The notes beneath the pieces are model-generated. The model was not told the origin of the DNA. It saw only the letters and a list, made by a program, of their open reading frames with translations, and searched no databases. This document shows, in pieces, positions 1 through 12,162 of a stretch of 64,000 nucleotides of DNA. This stretch comes from Phlebiopsis flavidoalba (taxonomy: Eukaryota > Basidiomycota > Agaricomycetes > Polyporales > Phanerochaetaceae): the NCBI GenBank assembly GCA_035772785.1, contig JAOCPU010000087.1, positions 1 through 64,000 on the forward strand, in the 5' to 3' direction. Each line of letters starts with the position of its first letter. Positions within the stretch are counted from its first letter, which is position 1. Both the position numbers and the translations under genes were made by a program.

Positions 1-202
1 GACCACTGCAGAAGGGTCATATAATCAAGCACTGCGTCGCTATATGACTTCAATCGTCATGAGTACAAGTGGCTGGTACATATTAACACACTAGCCAAGT
101 ATTTAGCCAACACACGACAACGCTGCATAGTGTTACGAAGTCTACGAGCACTAAGGCTACTACCGAGCTACTAGTATAAATATCTAGACTTGTGTACTGC
201 CA

Positions 203-1309
203 TCACCAACTTCGTCTGGGACGAACACCCTTAGCTCTACGCGGCCTGGACGCTTCGCTCTGGCGTAGGTCGCCTACATTCCATATAATCAACGTATTAT
301 CGTACGACCCTGAGACGACCCGTTGACCGTCCGGTGAAAACGCGACCGACCACACCCCCATTGTATGACCCTGCAATGGCTCACTGACTGCCGCGCCCGT
401 CTGCGCATCCCACAACCGAACAGTCATATCGTCCGATCCTGAGGCGATGAACTTGCCGTCGGGTGAAACTGCGACAGGATTGACGTCGTTTTGGTGGCCA
501 TACAGGGGTCCCAGGACTGGCTTTGTCTGACTCCGAGTCAGCGTCCCATATCTGAATTGTTCTATCGCGAGACCCTGTAACGATGTGTCTGCCGTCCGGT
601 GCAAACGCGACGCTCTTTACCCAGTCGGAGTGCCCTCTCGTCGTTTCTTAGAGGGCGAAAGAATGCGTTCCGTATCGCCCCTGGTCTCCCATACTTGAAT
701 CGCCTTGTCGCCTTCTATCCCAGAGGTCACCATCGTGACCCACGCTTCCAGTCAGATGAAAATGAAACCATGCGGGCGCAAGACCTGCACTGCCGCGAAC
801 CAGTGTCCGCACAACGCGCCTCGTCTCGATATTCCACGTCCGTACTGTGTTGTCTCTTGAGCATGAGATAACTTCCTTGCCGTCCTGTGAAAATGCAACT
901 AGGGATACTGAGTCTCTGTGGCCTGTGAGAGGTGCGATAGCTGCGTGTGGTGTCGTCACATCCCATATTCGGATGGTCCTATCGTCCGATCCAGAGACGA
1001 CTTGTCCCCGTCGGGTGAGAACGCGACTGAGTTGACGTGCTGGGTATGTCCTTGAAACGGGTGGCCAACTTGAAACCCCGTTTTTGCGTCCCAAAGTCGG
1101 ACACTATTGTCCCAAGATCCCGAGACGATGCGTGTCCCATCTGCGGAGTATGCTACGGAGGTAATCCCGCCACGATGACCCCTACAAATGAGCGGACCTG
1201 TGCAGGTAATCAATGAGCAAAGCCGAGCCACTGGAAAGAATTGCAGGATATCCCACCGAAAACTCCCACAATCCGTTCTTGATCCGCAGTGCTTGCAAAA
1301 CGTAGCCAT
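203..1309 (-). pseudogene. WD40-repeat region, C-terminal half of a DUF2235-WD40 protein
   Basis: Read on the minus strand, this stretch gives about seven WD40 blades with typical GH...V.SVAFSPDG...SGS.D.T.R.WD signatures. Clear ones include GHRGGITSVAYSADGTRIV followed by [47 protein letters not shown] and GHTMGVWSVAFSPDGQRVV. The reading frame changes near 1,010, 740 and 600, so no single frame covers the propeller, and blades 4-5 are the most eroded. WD40 propellers act as protein-interaction platforms; in fungi, strings of near-identical repeats often sit at the C-terminus of NACHT and other multidomain proteins. The last blade ends at a stop at 203. The block continues directly from the hydrolase region at 1,310-3,702 on the same strand, so I infer one ancestral gene. 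Family assignment is very secure; functionality is unlikely as sequenced. Confidence 0.85.
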
Positions 1310-3702
1310 TTACGAAGGGTTTTGTGTGAGAGCGAGGGCCTGGCGCATTGTTGGGAACGGATGGAAAAAGAGCCAGGGCCGCAATGATTGTTTGAGCAAC
1401 AGCACGGAGATGAGCGTCAGGTTCACCGTAGTCGTAATGATCCATGATATTTCCCAACGCATCGAAGAGAAGGGTTATAGATCCATCGACTGCTGCATCG
1501 ATAATTGACTGTGGACCTCTGCGGTCTGCGGTTACGCAAGAGCGGCTCGTGAGCCTCACGATCGCAGAACAAATGTCAAAAACGCTGGCTGACCTCCTGA
1601 AACCAAGTCGGCCAATCCGATAAGATGATCCTCCGTTATCGCACTGCCCTTTTGTGCAGCGTCTTGCAGTGCGCTAATAGTGTGGAGGACCGGCAAGTCA
1701 GCATCTGTCTCTCAACGATGGCAGTTCTAAGTCTTTCTCTAACGCAATCCTCAAATCCTCCCACCATCGAATCTCCCGATCGAATCCGTCCCGGGGTCTT
1801 CGCGCAGCAGGCATGTATCTCGGTGATCCCTCATATAGTCGAACACGGACTCATGGATGAGCTGACCATTTTGCATGCGCCGTCCGCGTGAGTAATTAGG
1901 AGGCCTGGCAAGGTAAAAACAGTGAGCTCAGAAACAGGTTGGCGTCTAAAGCACGGTCACGCACAACCGTTTAGTCTTATCAGGGTGTTGGTATGTGAGT
2001 CGACGAAAGGGATAGATCTCGAGCAGGCGCCACAGCCTCCCTTCATAGAAGGTTTATGTTCAGGAGGTTTCCAGCCTTTGACTCAGCTCAATTTCACATG
2101 CAGCCCGTTGCCTCAGGGACTCGTAGAGCATCCAGCGCAAAGAAGGATTATTGCTATCACCATTGGCGGAGCTTACACCGGCACTTTACAGATACTTAGT
2201 TAGCACTCGACAACAGAGATCGATATTATGCTCTCACACGTCCTGAATGCGAACCGACGAACCACACTTCCTTGACCCTATTGTGGTCTGGATGGTCTAG
2301 GCGTTCTTGCCAGGGGACAGCGTGCGCCTTGTCTCTCGTGAGTAGGCGGGGCCTCGCGCCACCGTTGATATACTGTGGCAGGAACTTTCCACGTAGCGCG
2401 CTCGTCGATGAGAGAGAATATGTCGGCAGAAGCAGAAGTTGATTGTTCCGTTCACCGTATCGGGAAAGCTCTGTTCACCAGTAAGGCCGACCGATGAGAC
2501 AGTATCCCTGATAAATCAAAATGCCAACAGTCAAAGACGAGCCAGCGGTTGTCCGGCTCGCAACACGTACCAAATACCAACGAAGTGTACCGTTGCGTAC
2601 TCGTGCGATAGTGTTTCTTTAAAATTGCGAATTCGCTGCTCAATCTTACGAAGCCGCGCAGACGCTTCGCATGACTTCGTTGCCCCAAGAGCGTCATCAC
2701 GGACAGCCACGATTGCGCTTCGGTGATGCCCTCCATATACAACCCATACGCGCTATAGGCATCATAAGTCCGGATAGATTGGGTAGAAAACAATCGATAG
2801 TGCATACAACTCGATCTGATCGATGTTTCCTCTTGGTAATAGCCCGACCTGTACGCATTATCAATATACGTCGTTGAGGAATCATCTTCAACAAGCGTAC
2901 CCGATTAATCATGCCAGAGATTATGCGGACTTGGTATGCGCCTCGAGAAAAACCTAGTTCAAGTGTCAATGCAATGTTTTGCGGCCTGTAGAAATATAAT
3001 GCATTCCGCACCAAACAAGAAAATACGATCTCCCGGTTGATAGTTGTCCGAGAGCCACCGATATGCATGTATCACATTCTTCTTCAAGTTCCTAGGGTTA
3101 AGGATGAGTGTTGCGAAAGTTCAATGGCATGTATTGAGGCAAACCGTGCAACAGCCATGTCCCATCCGTTCAAAATTCGCTGCTTGGCTTGGCACCCCAA
3201 GGTAAGCCCGAGCACCCTTCGGAAATGTGCCAATCCCGCTGCTATAATATGTTAACTGTGACCGGTCCTTTTTGAGACGGCTATATAATTCCGCGATGTT
3301 GGTTTTCTAATCTCACGATGATAATAGCTATTAATAATTGGCGATTGCGGTCTAAGCAGGGACAAGACTTACGCTGTCGCCGACCTGGCTTTCCCGTTCC
3401 ATCGATGCAAACTACTAGGTTCCGACCCAGACCCTCAGCGCTTTTGTAACATCTACAGTTGGCATCTCCGAAGATCTTTTTGTCTTCCTGAAGCTCGTAT
3501 AGTTTGCGCGGAGAGGGGATGTACCGGTCGTCCTCGAGGGATACGCCGTGCCGATGGGGGCGAAAAATTGGCGGGACGATGCTCGACTCGGATAGATTCC
3601 TCGCCTTTGATACGCATACAAGCCGTCAAGACCTTCCTCCACCGAGCCGCCGCGCCGCGCCGGGTAGCTAGCTGGCCTCGTCGGAAACCCCGGAATGTCC
3701 AT
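1310..3702 (-). pseudogene. DUF2235 alpha/beta-hydrolase domain, N-terminal half of the same decayed gene
   Basis: On the minus strand the DUF2235 landmarks appear in order. NLVVCIDGTG lies near 3,400. After a probable intron come TNIAELYSRLKKDRSQ and a YYSSGIGT segment (about 3,200-3,310). AYRWLSDNYQPGDRIFLFG follows near 3,000-3,060; a GT...AG intron then leads to the nucleophile motif GFSRGAYQVRIISGMINRV (about 2,895-2,955). WDTVSSVGLTGEQSFPDTV is near 2,455-2,510 and VKEVWFVGSHS near 2,240-2,280. About 300 residues of helical linker, legible in pieces down to 1,180, lead into the WD40 repeats. DUF2235 proteins are alpha/beta hydrolases whose G-x-S-x-G serine is expected to be catalytic; that motif is preserved. 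Frameshifts and several stops (for example around 1,700-2,200) break the frame. The N-terminus is uncertain: an open stretch at 3,415-3,702 may be its first exon. Confidence 0.8.
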
Positions 3703-4939
3703 AGAGTGGCCGCCGTAGATTGACTCGGAGAGCTTGTGGGGAATATGAAAGGCGGTTGATGATGTGATTGCTCATTCTACGCTGATGAGTTCGTGCAATA
3801 TATATTGTGAACCAACAGCGGAGCGAAGCCAGTATTGCGGGCGTGAGTTTAGATCATACTTCTCGTTACCGCATGACTTGAGCATGAGTAGACCCCCTGA
3901 ACAGGCGGCGATGTCCTTGACCGGCTTACATGGAACCTGGATGAGCGTGCTATCATTTAAACTTTTCCGGAAAAAACTAACACGAGGTGGGCTCTTCCAT
4001 GTACGAAGACAATAGGTGGACGTAAACACAGGATACGCTGCTGTTATGTAGACTCACAAAGTTTGATGGTTCTCCGTATATTTTGACGACAGGCGCGCTA
4101 TGTAGGGCACGAGCGGAAGGAAAGTGACTGGAGACTATGCGACATGGGAGGCGACCGGAGGGTTAGCTGCAATTCCGAGAATTACGGGTGTGCGGAGAGA
4201 CAAGAGTGATGTTCGGGGTCTAGGTAAGCTGAAAGCCACGTGATACTACCCTACGTCGGCAGCTGAGACCCCGTGCATCCCTCCCTTCGTTCCCAACGCC
4301 AGAGCAGCGATGTCCTCAGAGGGTCTCATTGTACCCCGCTTGAGACTGTGAGCTACACTTAAACTTGTGGATATCATGTCGAAATATTCTCACCAATATT
4401 CCGGCTGACCACCTCACACCCGCTCCTTTGGCTCTCCCTTCGCTTCCAAGCCTTGGAGCGAAGGCTCGCCGCATGTATATGGCCCGGTTTCCTTCCATTC
4501 CGGACTTCACTCTATCCTGGAGGAGCATGAGACTTCCGAGGATAGCTTCATCGCCCTCCATATGACCACTTGAGCCGATGATGGCTGGAATACGCAGCTC
4601 GCGGGGCACACGGTCGCTTACCTGATGCTCTCAGAACCCAAACTGAAAGTGACAGCACACACCCCAATCCTACCGGGGCGGCTCCTCAGACGAGGGCGGA
4701 CATGGACGGCGGATGTTTATCGTTCTACGCGCAGTTGGAAGAGATCGGAGATCCTGCATCATACGGCGCCGGGCCTCACGACCGAGCAGGACTCAGGAAG
4801 CTGTAAGGGCCCGTCCATCTGTAACATGGTCCTCGTGACTCATTCATGACCGAATGACGTTCTCCCCTTCGTACCCATGTCACGTGGGCTGAGTACTCTG
4901 CCTACTCAGGCCAATATAAACCCTCCATGGCGCGCAGGA
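3703..4939. other. No recognisable gene; two unassigned minus-strand open stretches
   Basis: Minus-strand frames at 3,772-4,029 (85 residues) and 4,316-4,609 (97 residues) are open, but their translations match no family I know. They show no repeat, transmembrane or catalytic signature. They could be exons of an unrecognised gene or chance openings. I see no RNA gene or mobile-element terminus here. Confidence 0.3.
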
Positions 4940-5089
4940 GGTACGCTTCGGGTACTCGTTATCATTCAGCATTGAATCGTCCCAAGTACACCGAAGTTAC
5001 ACAACTCAATATGCTATATTTGCATTCACATGACAGGGGATGTATCTGGGGCGACAATGCAACAATAGATATACGGTGCGGGGGGTCCT

Positions 5090-6872
5090 CATATGTCTGT
5101 GATGGGACTACACCGATCGCTGGGTGAGCCCAATTTCGTTTCGAGCTGACTGTGCCGTGGGCGGATGCTAACTACAGATAAGGCAGCCAGTCCTGCATGT
5201 CCGTTTTGACTCCAGGTCGCGTCTTTCCGCGGCACGCGTGCCAACATGGAGAGAAGGGATCTGCACGGTGAATATGGTTCTTTCAAGGTATGACCTGGAT
5301 AGTGTCGTCAGGACGACTATTGTGGTCGGATACATGCCCTGTAAATTAAGCAATTGAGGATTCATCAATGGTCGCAATGTAATGCTGTCATGGGATTGCG
5401 TACAATGATGTCTATCATCCCCTGAGGATGTAAAAAACGGCCATAAACATATGTGAATCTGACTACAGACTTGGAACAGACGGAGGAGTCGAGCATTGCA
5501 ACAGGGGGGGTCGGGGGGTGGGGGGGAGATGAAACGTCACTAGAAGCATCTTGAAGAGCGAAAGATTGTATTTAGTATGCTTCACTAGTTTGACCAAGCG
5601 CTTGGCAGACTCACCCACAGTGCACACCATAGAATCCCCCGAGTCCAGAAACAATACCAAAGCAGTTTCTACTCGAGTAGCTCTGCCTCGCATTTCGCCT
5701 AGATCTTTCTTGATGTTTCTACGATATTGCCTGAACAAGGGGCACATGTGGATATTAATTATATGTGGCCAAAGTACGACAACAAGTTACAAGAAGTACA
5801 ATGAATAACATACCAGGTGATGTAGCCAATGAGAAGCGGTTGCAAGAAGATTTGTTATTAGCGAAAAACCCCAGGCCGCTCCACCAAAAGGGTCGTTGAA
5901 GTCCAGATGTGTTTACCGTGGCGCCCGCCCCGGATACGATTCTGTTAGATGTGCTAGTGAGACCGTTGTTTAGCACAGAGCTTGTTAACAATAGGCCTAG
6001 GGAAGAAAATTAGAACACAGCGGTCCGACATAAAAATCATAGCAATCAAGAGAATGCTCTACCTAATGTCATGACCAGTAAAGCCAGAAATAAGTAAAGT
6101 ATGACGCGGCTCCGACGCCAAATGACCCAGGCTCTCCAGGCAACTATCGCGTCGCTTATGAAGATCTGTCAATGTATTTCAGCCTTGACATGTTTAGTCA
6201 TAAAAAATATAGGCACTGTTTATCGAGAGCAATGTATTCGAAATAAAAGACTCCATATAAGTAGTTGTATCCTGCGGCAATTGGGACGGGAATGACTACA
6301 TCATCTGATGCATTGTCTTTAAGTTGAGGTTCGAAGTCTACGGAGAGACGAGCCTTGCTGATGACAAGATCATCTTCGCGGTTTTGCCCCAAAGTCAACG
6401 TATTTTGCATGCAATTAAAGTTCTGAAGCAATTGAGTTATAGAGATACCAAGATGAGCTGCAGCCATCATATACATAGCCACGCAGGCAAAGCACATCGA
6501 TCTTTGGATGGACCTATTCTTCTTGCGCCTAAATGGTAGCTCGACGTGAGATGTTTATACTTATCGTCGTGTCGGGGAATGACTCGGACACAATCGTCTT
6601 TGGCTTTGGTAAACTTACATGACACACATTGTTGATACAGTTTATCAACATGGAGTAAATACCTAGGAGGATATGTCACCGGGAGTCCCGTGTAAGGATA
6701 TCATCATACAGTTGAGCTCACCAAACAAAGTGCATTCTATAATAATCGCTGGTAGATTTATCTCGGAAGCGGATTCCCTAACGGCCACTAGCAACTGAGC
6801 GAAAGTGTAAACTCCCATGGTACGACTCTGATTACTGGTGAACTCGAAGATAGGCGGTGAGGTGAGAATCAT
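5090..6872 (-). pseudogene. Seven-helix-type fungal membrane protein relic, copy A
   Basis: The minus strand carries pieces of the unnamed seven-transmembrane family common in Agaricomycetes. The N-terminus begins at 6,872 (MILTSPPIFE) and runs to a hydrophobic NLPAIIIECTLFG, where an intron donor follows. A second helix (MCFACVAMYMMAAAHLGISI) lies near 6,440-6,497. A segment around TALVLFLDSG lies near 5,630-5,670. The C-terminal helix GMYPTTIVVLTTLSRSYLE is near 5,290-5,340. Exons are short and several frames are needed to follow the protein, with stops between them. The family's role is unknown; members are predicted plasma-membrane proteins. Copy B at 10,393-12,162 has the same start context and the same helix order, which supports the gene model. 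I judge this copy non-functional as sequenced. Confidence 0.65.
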
Positions 6873-8121
6873 TCAATGCTCATCGGTAATGAAATGCGTC
6901 GGAGGCTGCTACTTATATAGAGTTTTGTCTGGTAGTAGGGAGTTTACCTATAGCTAACTCAGTAACGGCGTTGCATATTACTTCTCATGATCCGAATCAA
7001 CAATACCAGATACATCGTGCAACCTTTGTGTATAATAGCAAATAAAGATTGACGCTATCTCAATCGCTAGGTTCTAACAACATGAGGCACATGCTTCAAA
7101 ATTCGTCAAGGGAATAATCAGAGCGTCATATCAACGATCTTGATATCTCTTGCAGCCGCATTTCAACTCACCGCATCGTGGTAGGTAGATGTCCCTTGCC
7201 TCGGATGACAAAATGAGGCTGGATATACGCGTTGCGACTCACATGGGTTTGAATGCAAACATTTTATTGCGCCTTGGGCTTATAGCCCGTTCATGCGCGA
7301 TGAAACAGTTTTTGCTTGAAGGAATGCTGAGTGACCGATCCGAGATTACACAAGCTCGAAGCCCACATTTGTAACTGCGAGAGCCAGCCGGGCATGATCC
7401 TAAATCTCAGTGTTCCCAGCATCGGTGACGTTCAAGTTATATTCCGGGGGTGGCGTTATGACAGGGGTAATCAAATGGCTTCAATGTCCGTCGGGTGCAT
7501 GTAACAATCAATGTACAAATGGATCATTATTGCACGTCCTGATTTGAGCTCGTTCATCTCACATTCATCAAAGATACAACTTGCGAGTAAAGCCAGCAGG
7601 AGTCAGCACGTTAGAGAATCAGCTGTACATTAATATACATCAGACCATCATGTACAGAGTTTGGCAAAGATCGAGTGTGGAAATGCGGCTGACTATATTA
7701 TTTTCGAAACTCAGTATGTGTAGTACACTACTAATCTGCAGAATCAAATCGTGAAACATGTCACATACATGTTCGGCGTCGCTATTAGCCACGGATCGTT
7801 GTCGTCGTTTGCTGAAGAGCTCACTACAATATCTACGAGAATTGAGGAAAGGGACGTCCATGGGGACAAGCCGGAACGGTCCGGGCCGAGTGACGACAAA
7901 GACCGAGGCATCTTGCAGGTTCGCCTCGACATCCATACGCTCCCGCTTCCAAGACACCATCTTTTTCTGCTACCATCAGGCTCGACTCGCAAGGTGATGA
8001 AGAGCGGGGGGTGGTGGAGAATGATACTCCGCGCTGAGTAAACGTAAGGACATTCAGTGTGTGTCATTGATCCTGAGAGTACGATCGACCGCTGACTTTT
8101 TGCAGACAAATCATACTCAAC
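6873..8121. other. Intergenic part of unit A with a duplicated but unidentified segment
   Basis: This lies between the divergent membrane-protein and galactokinase relics. The part at about 7,740-8,000 is clearly retained in unit B (about 12,970-13,170): both copies share a run around GACGTCCATG.GGAC.AGCCGG and GG.TC.CCTCGACATC.AT. On the minus strand it is open for about 106 residues (7,640-7,960). This may be an exon of a small unknown gene or the shared upstream region of galactokinase. I recognise no domain. Confidence 0.4.
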
Positions 8122-9110
8122 ATGGCAGAAGAACCAGTGCCCATATCTACTCCAGTCATCGACGCGCATTCCATCTCGGCCACCGCGTCTCGTGAAGCGT
8201 GCGTCCACGTAGCTCTCTCAAAACCCGCCTCCTCATGTTCAGCAGCAGCGCACGCTTCGACGCTCGTATGTTCGAGTAAGCCTTCCGGTTTGAACACAAG
8301 CTGGCATACATCACTCATGCGACCGGCCACGTGTACCTCATCGTTGAACGCATCGACTACGCGTTACTTAGTGTGCTGCCGAGCAAAAACGTCCTGAACG
8401 CGTACGGGTGACGAGTGGACGGCCTCGTGCAGACGGACGGACAGCCTGAGGGTTAGTAGAAATGCCAAGGTGCAGGCGATGACAGATGAGGAGGAGCTCG
8501 GTCTGACCCACAGTGAAGTTCGAATGGCTGGTGAGGACTCATTCTTTTGTGTTTGCGGTCGATCTCATTTGGCTGGAAGGTACGACCTCACGGTGCCTCC
8601 CACACCAACGGATGTCTAGCAATTGCACCGCCGATTCTGGCCGCTTACGCCAAAGATACTCTCGCAAAATCCTCTCGCGTGCTCCAGCTCCGCACGTTCT
8701 GCCCAGACGCCGCCTCCTCCTTTTTCTCCCCTGAAATCCACTTACCTATCACCAGGGGCATTCCCACAGACGTTCTCCATAATCTCGACAGGCTCGAAGA
8801 TTCCTCTCAAACTTCCTGTTCGACCCTATTCGAGAAGCGCTCGTGCTCCGAGCTCGACGCGATTGCCCTGCTTAACCTGGCGGTTATCATCCCAGACCTG
8901 GGCATAGCCGGGCTGCACGGTTATTCCCATCGCGGGGGTGGTGGCCTCGTGTTCGAAACGAAGGCCAGGAAGGAGTATGAGCCCTACCGCACCTTGGATG
9001 ATTCGCAGCTTGGGGAGGTCGTGTTTGCGAGTCTACGACTGCGCCCAGTGATGGCGCGTTTGGTAAATCCTTGGTGCAAACCGCGATTCCGATGGATATA
9101 TGCGTGCTGA
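8122..9110 (+). pseudogene. GAL1: Galactokinase relic, copy A (internally deleted)
   Basis: The start ATG at 8,122 gives MAEEPVP, as in copy B at 13,387. The N-terminal stretch decays quickly. The region that should carry the GHMP-kinase motif 1 ([15 protein letters not shown] in copy B) is only a frameshifted remnant near 8,320-8,370 (HTSLMRPATCTSSLNASTTR). The central ATP-binding motif and most of the middle are absent. The C-terminal part is legible at about 8,500-9,108 (a hinge resembling LTHSEVRMAGEDSFF, then a region paralleling copy B's final 150 residues, ending RWIYAC-stop). Galactokinase phosphorylates galactose at C1 with ATP as the first committed step of the Leloir pathway. At roughly 330 codons with internal loss, this copy cannot encode the usual ~500-residue enzyme. 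Confidence 0.75.
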
Positions 9111-10235
9111 CGCAGGTACGTCAACCCCTTCCAATGTATATTTTATTTGCGCTTATACATGATCAATCAGCGCATTCAGATAGTTTTCTTGCCGGGTTAC
9201 AGGCGCAATCTTCGGCAGACATATTCTATTAAACTCTCGGCATTTCCGCTCAGCAGCCGCAACGGACCTCAACTTCCTAGCCCCTTCGGTACCATAAGCG
9301 CGTCTTGCGTCGTCAACAAGGGAATCCTAGGTTAAGTTGCTGCGAACTCATCCCAGCTCCACCCTCGCCAATTTCATCGGACGGCACATCACTCCATTGA
9401 TCCCCTCGAACTCTCGACGAACCCCACCGGTCCTTCAGCCCTCAACCTCATGTTGATGTGTTTGATTCCCACATTCCTTCACCTTCATCGCTTGAGCGTC
9501 CCGTGGCTATTGAACGTAAAGTTCACCAACTTCCGGACCTTGAAGTTTGAACCGCATCACCAACAGTGGAAGACAGTCGTACTCGTATTTCCAGGGACTC
9601 CTCGCCACGATCACTCCTGCCGCTTCCACCAGCAGCATATCCCTCTTTCAGCTCTCCTTCGCCTCCGGCTCCTGGAAAGAATTCCCTCACCCGCCCAGTC
9701 GTGCACGCTTCGAACCCGGAGTCCACTGTATTCCTGGGGCACATGCCACCTCGCCGGAAAGCTGCATCATACGCTATGTATATCCACCGGCCGATGACAA
9801 CATGAACACGCAGTCCTCGGGCAGAGGTGACGGCCGTCTGGGTCTCAAAACTGAGACCGACAGCCCACGTCGCCACTCGACCTAGGGTGGGATCCCGAGC
9901 GGACAGGCCTAAGCGGCCGAGTGCCTACCGTCCTGGGCGCGCAGCCGGTGCGAGCTTGGGATCTCATATGAAACACGACGCCCCGCGTGATCGAGAAAAG
10001 GCTCTCGCTCGTGACATGGCTGCTCGTTCATGACAAAAGTACGGCCTCTTTTCGTACTGTCTAAGTATGTCGCGTCGGCCTAAAAGTAAATGTCGATGCT
10101 GTCTAACTCCGGACTTCCGGAACCGATGGTCAACGGCATGCAATCATGCCTTTCCAGATGCCTGCGTGTTGTGGACTCGAAAGCGCAGCTCAAACATGGT
10201 GAATATGACAACGAATCATCCACGCGTACAGAACG
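9111..10235. other. Spacer between duplication units; no identifiable gene
   Basis: Plus-strand frames around 9,450-9,885 are open for up to 115 residues and are Pro/Ser-rich and moderately GC-rich. The translations do not match a family I recognise, and no intron-exon chain is convincing. The stretch 9,890-10,235 shows nothing specific. Confidence 0.3.
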
Positions 10236-10392
10236 CGCTTCTAACACCCACTCTCATGTTTTGTATTTTAATCTCCTCGGAGTACACCGAGAGATACGCA
10301 AACTCAATCCGCTATACTTGCATTTGCAGAACAAGAGACACATCGGCGCGACAACGTAACACGTACGGTGGATACAAGGTGGATAAGACAGG

Positions 10393-12162
10393 TTATAGCA
10401 TAGGACCGGTGCTCTGAAATGTCAATGGTACTAGGACTGCATGACTCTTCGGACGAGCCCGATTTCGCTTCAAGCTGGAGGGACTGTGTCGGGTGTGTAT
10501 GCTCAAGGACAGATAAGGCAGCGAGTGTTGCTGCGTCCATTCGGACTCCACGTCACGTCTGTTGCGCGGCACGTGTGGCAATGTGGAGGGAACGGGATTT
10601 GTCGGTGTGGATAGTCCCCTTTCGAGGTATGATCTGGACAGTGTCGTCAGAACAACTATTGCGGTCGGATACATCCCTGCAAATCGAGTCATCAAAGGTT
10701 CATCAGTGGTCGCAATTTTAAGTCGATTATAAATCATGATAGTGCGTACAATGATATCTATCACCATCCCTGAGGATGTAAAAACGGCCATTGAGTATAT
10801 GTAAATTTGTGTTGCAGAATTGTATATTCCAAGCACGATAGACGTCACTAGAAGCACCTTGAAAGATGAGAGATCATACTAAGTGTGCTTCACTAGTTTG
10901 AATTAAGCACTTGGCCGACGCTCACCCAAAGTGCACACATAAAATTCCCGAGTCCAAAAACAATATCAAAGCAGTTTCTACTCGTGTAGCTCTTGTCTGC
11001 ATTTCATAGAGATCCTTTTTTGATGTTCCTACGATATTGCCTAGACCACAAAAACAGATAAATTAATTTGCATTTGGTAACGACACGCAAACAGGGCACG
11101 AGAATCGTCAAGGGAAGACGTACAAGTAACACGTTGCCGATGAGAGCGGTTGAAAGAAGATTTGTTGTTAAGCGATAAGCACCAGGCTGCCAAACCAATC
11201 GGGTCCGTAAAACCAATGTGCGTTTCCGTGGCATCTCCCTCTCTGCCATTGGAAGTAGACTCAGCAGTGAAGCGGGCTGTTTTCGATAGAGCTCGTTAAC
11301 AAAAAGGCCTAAGGCAAACATTAGACTATCGCGGTCCAATCGAAAAGCTATAGCATCAGAAGGGGAAATGCTATACCTGATGTCGCTATCAGTAAAGCCG
11401 AAAATAGGTAAAGTATAGTTACGCCTTCGACGCCAAATGATCCAGGCTCTCCAGGCGAAACTATCGCGTCGCTTATTATTATCTGTAAATGTCTTTGAGA
11501 CTTGATATATATTGATAATTATACTCAATAGAAGTGATAGAAACTGAATAGCATCGGGTAAAATGTAGTTTACCCCCCCCCGTTATTGAGAGCAATGTGG
11601 TAGAAAGAACGGACTCTGTTACGTCAAATCCCACAACACTGAGGTATGCGCAGTCACGGTCACTGGGGGCCGCCGTTCCGAGATCGTCTATGCAGAATTG
11701 CCCCCATAAGCAGTGTATTCTGCATGCGATTGAAGCTTTGAAGCGTTTGAGCTATAGATGTACCCATATGAGCTGCGGCGCCATTATATACATAGCCATG
11801 CATGCAAAGCACATCAATCGTTGAATGGACGTATTCTTCTTGCGCCTAAATGAGTAAACTGGTATGAGACAATGCTGTTTGTCGAATGACATTCTTCTCG
11901 AGCTCTAGATGAACCTACACGACACATATTGTTGATACAACGATCAACATGGAGTAAATACCTGGCAGGCTATGTCAGTCTCTGACTAGAATATCATGAT
12001 ACACTTGAACTCACCAAACAATGTGCACTCTATAATAACCGCTGGTAGGTTTATCAAGTAAGAGGAATCCCTAGCGACTACTAGGAACATGGAGGGAAGA
12101 TCATTATCGGCATTACACTGATCATTGGTAGACTCGACGATGGGTAGTGAGGTCAACATCAT
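10393..12162 (-). pseudogene. Seven-helix-type fungal membrane protein relic, copy B
   Basis: This is the counterpart of the relic at 5,090-6,872. The start at 12,162 (minus) gives an N-terminus that again leads into NLPAVIIECTLFG before an intron donor. The middle reads FAWRAWIIWRRRRN and TNLLSTALIG (about 11,150-11,470), both typical of this Agaricomycete seven-helix family, in which a W-x-x-W/R loop and a TNL...LI helix recur. The C-terminal helix GMYPTAIVVLTTLSRSYLE sits near 10,620-10,680. It is followed by a charged cytoplasmic tail to about 10,400. Reading requires several introns and at least one frame change, so it is probably not functional as sequenced. No function is known for the family. 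Confidence 0.65.

Larger units (their letters stand above)
4940..9110. repeat. Unit A of an old tandem duplication (membrane protein + galactokinase)
   Basis: This segment aligns by eye, in the same order and orientation, with 10,236-15,490. Matching anchors include the AAGTACACCGAAGTTACACA region near 4,985 against GAGTACACCGAGAGATACGC near 10,280. The membrane-protein relics start at 6,872 and 12,162. The galactokinase start ATGGCAGAAGAACC occurs at 8,122 and 13,387, and both copies end in a Tyr-Ala-Cys-stop. Unit A is shorter because most of the middle of galactokinase is missing. Divergence is substantial (many substitutions and indels), so the duplication is old, not an assembly artefact. 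Confidence 0.85.

Noticed and set aside
5503..5526. G-rich tract (G7-TC-G6-T-G7) as a regulatory quadruplex
   Set aside because: It lies inside an eroded membrane-protein relic and is not shared by copy B; no functional context.
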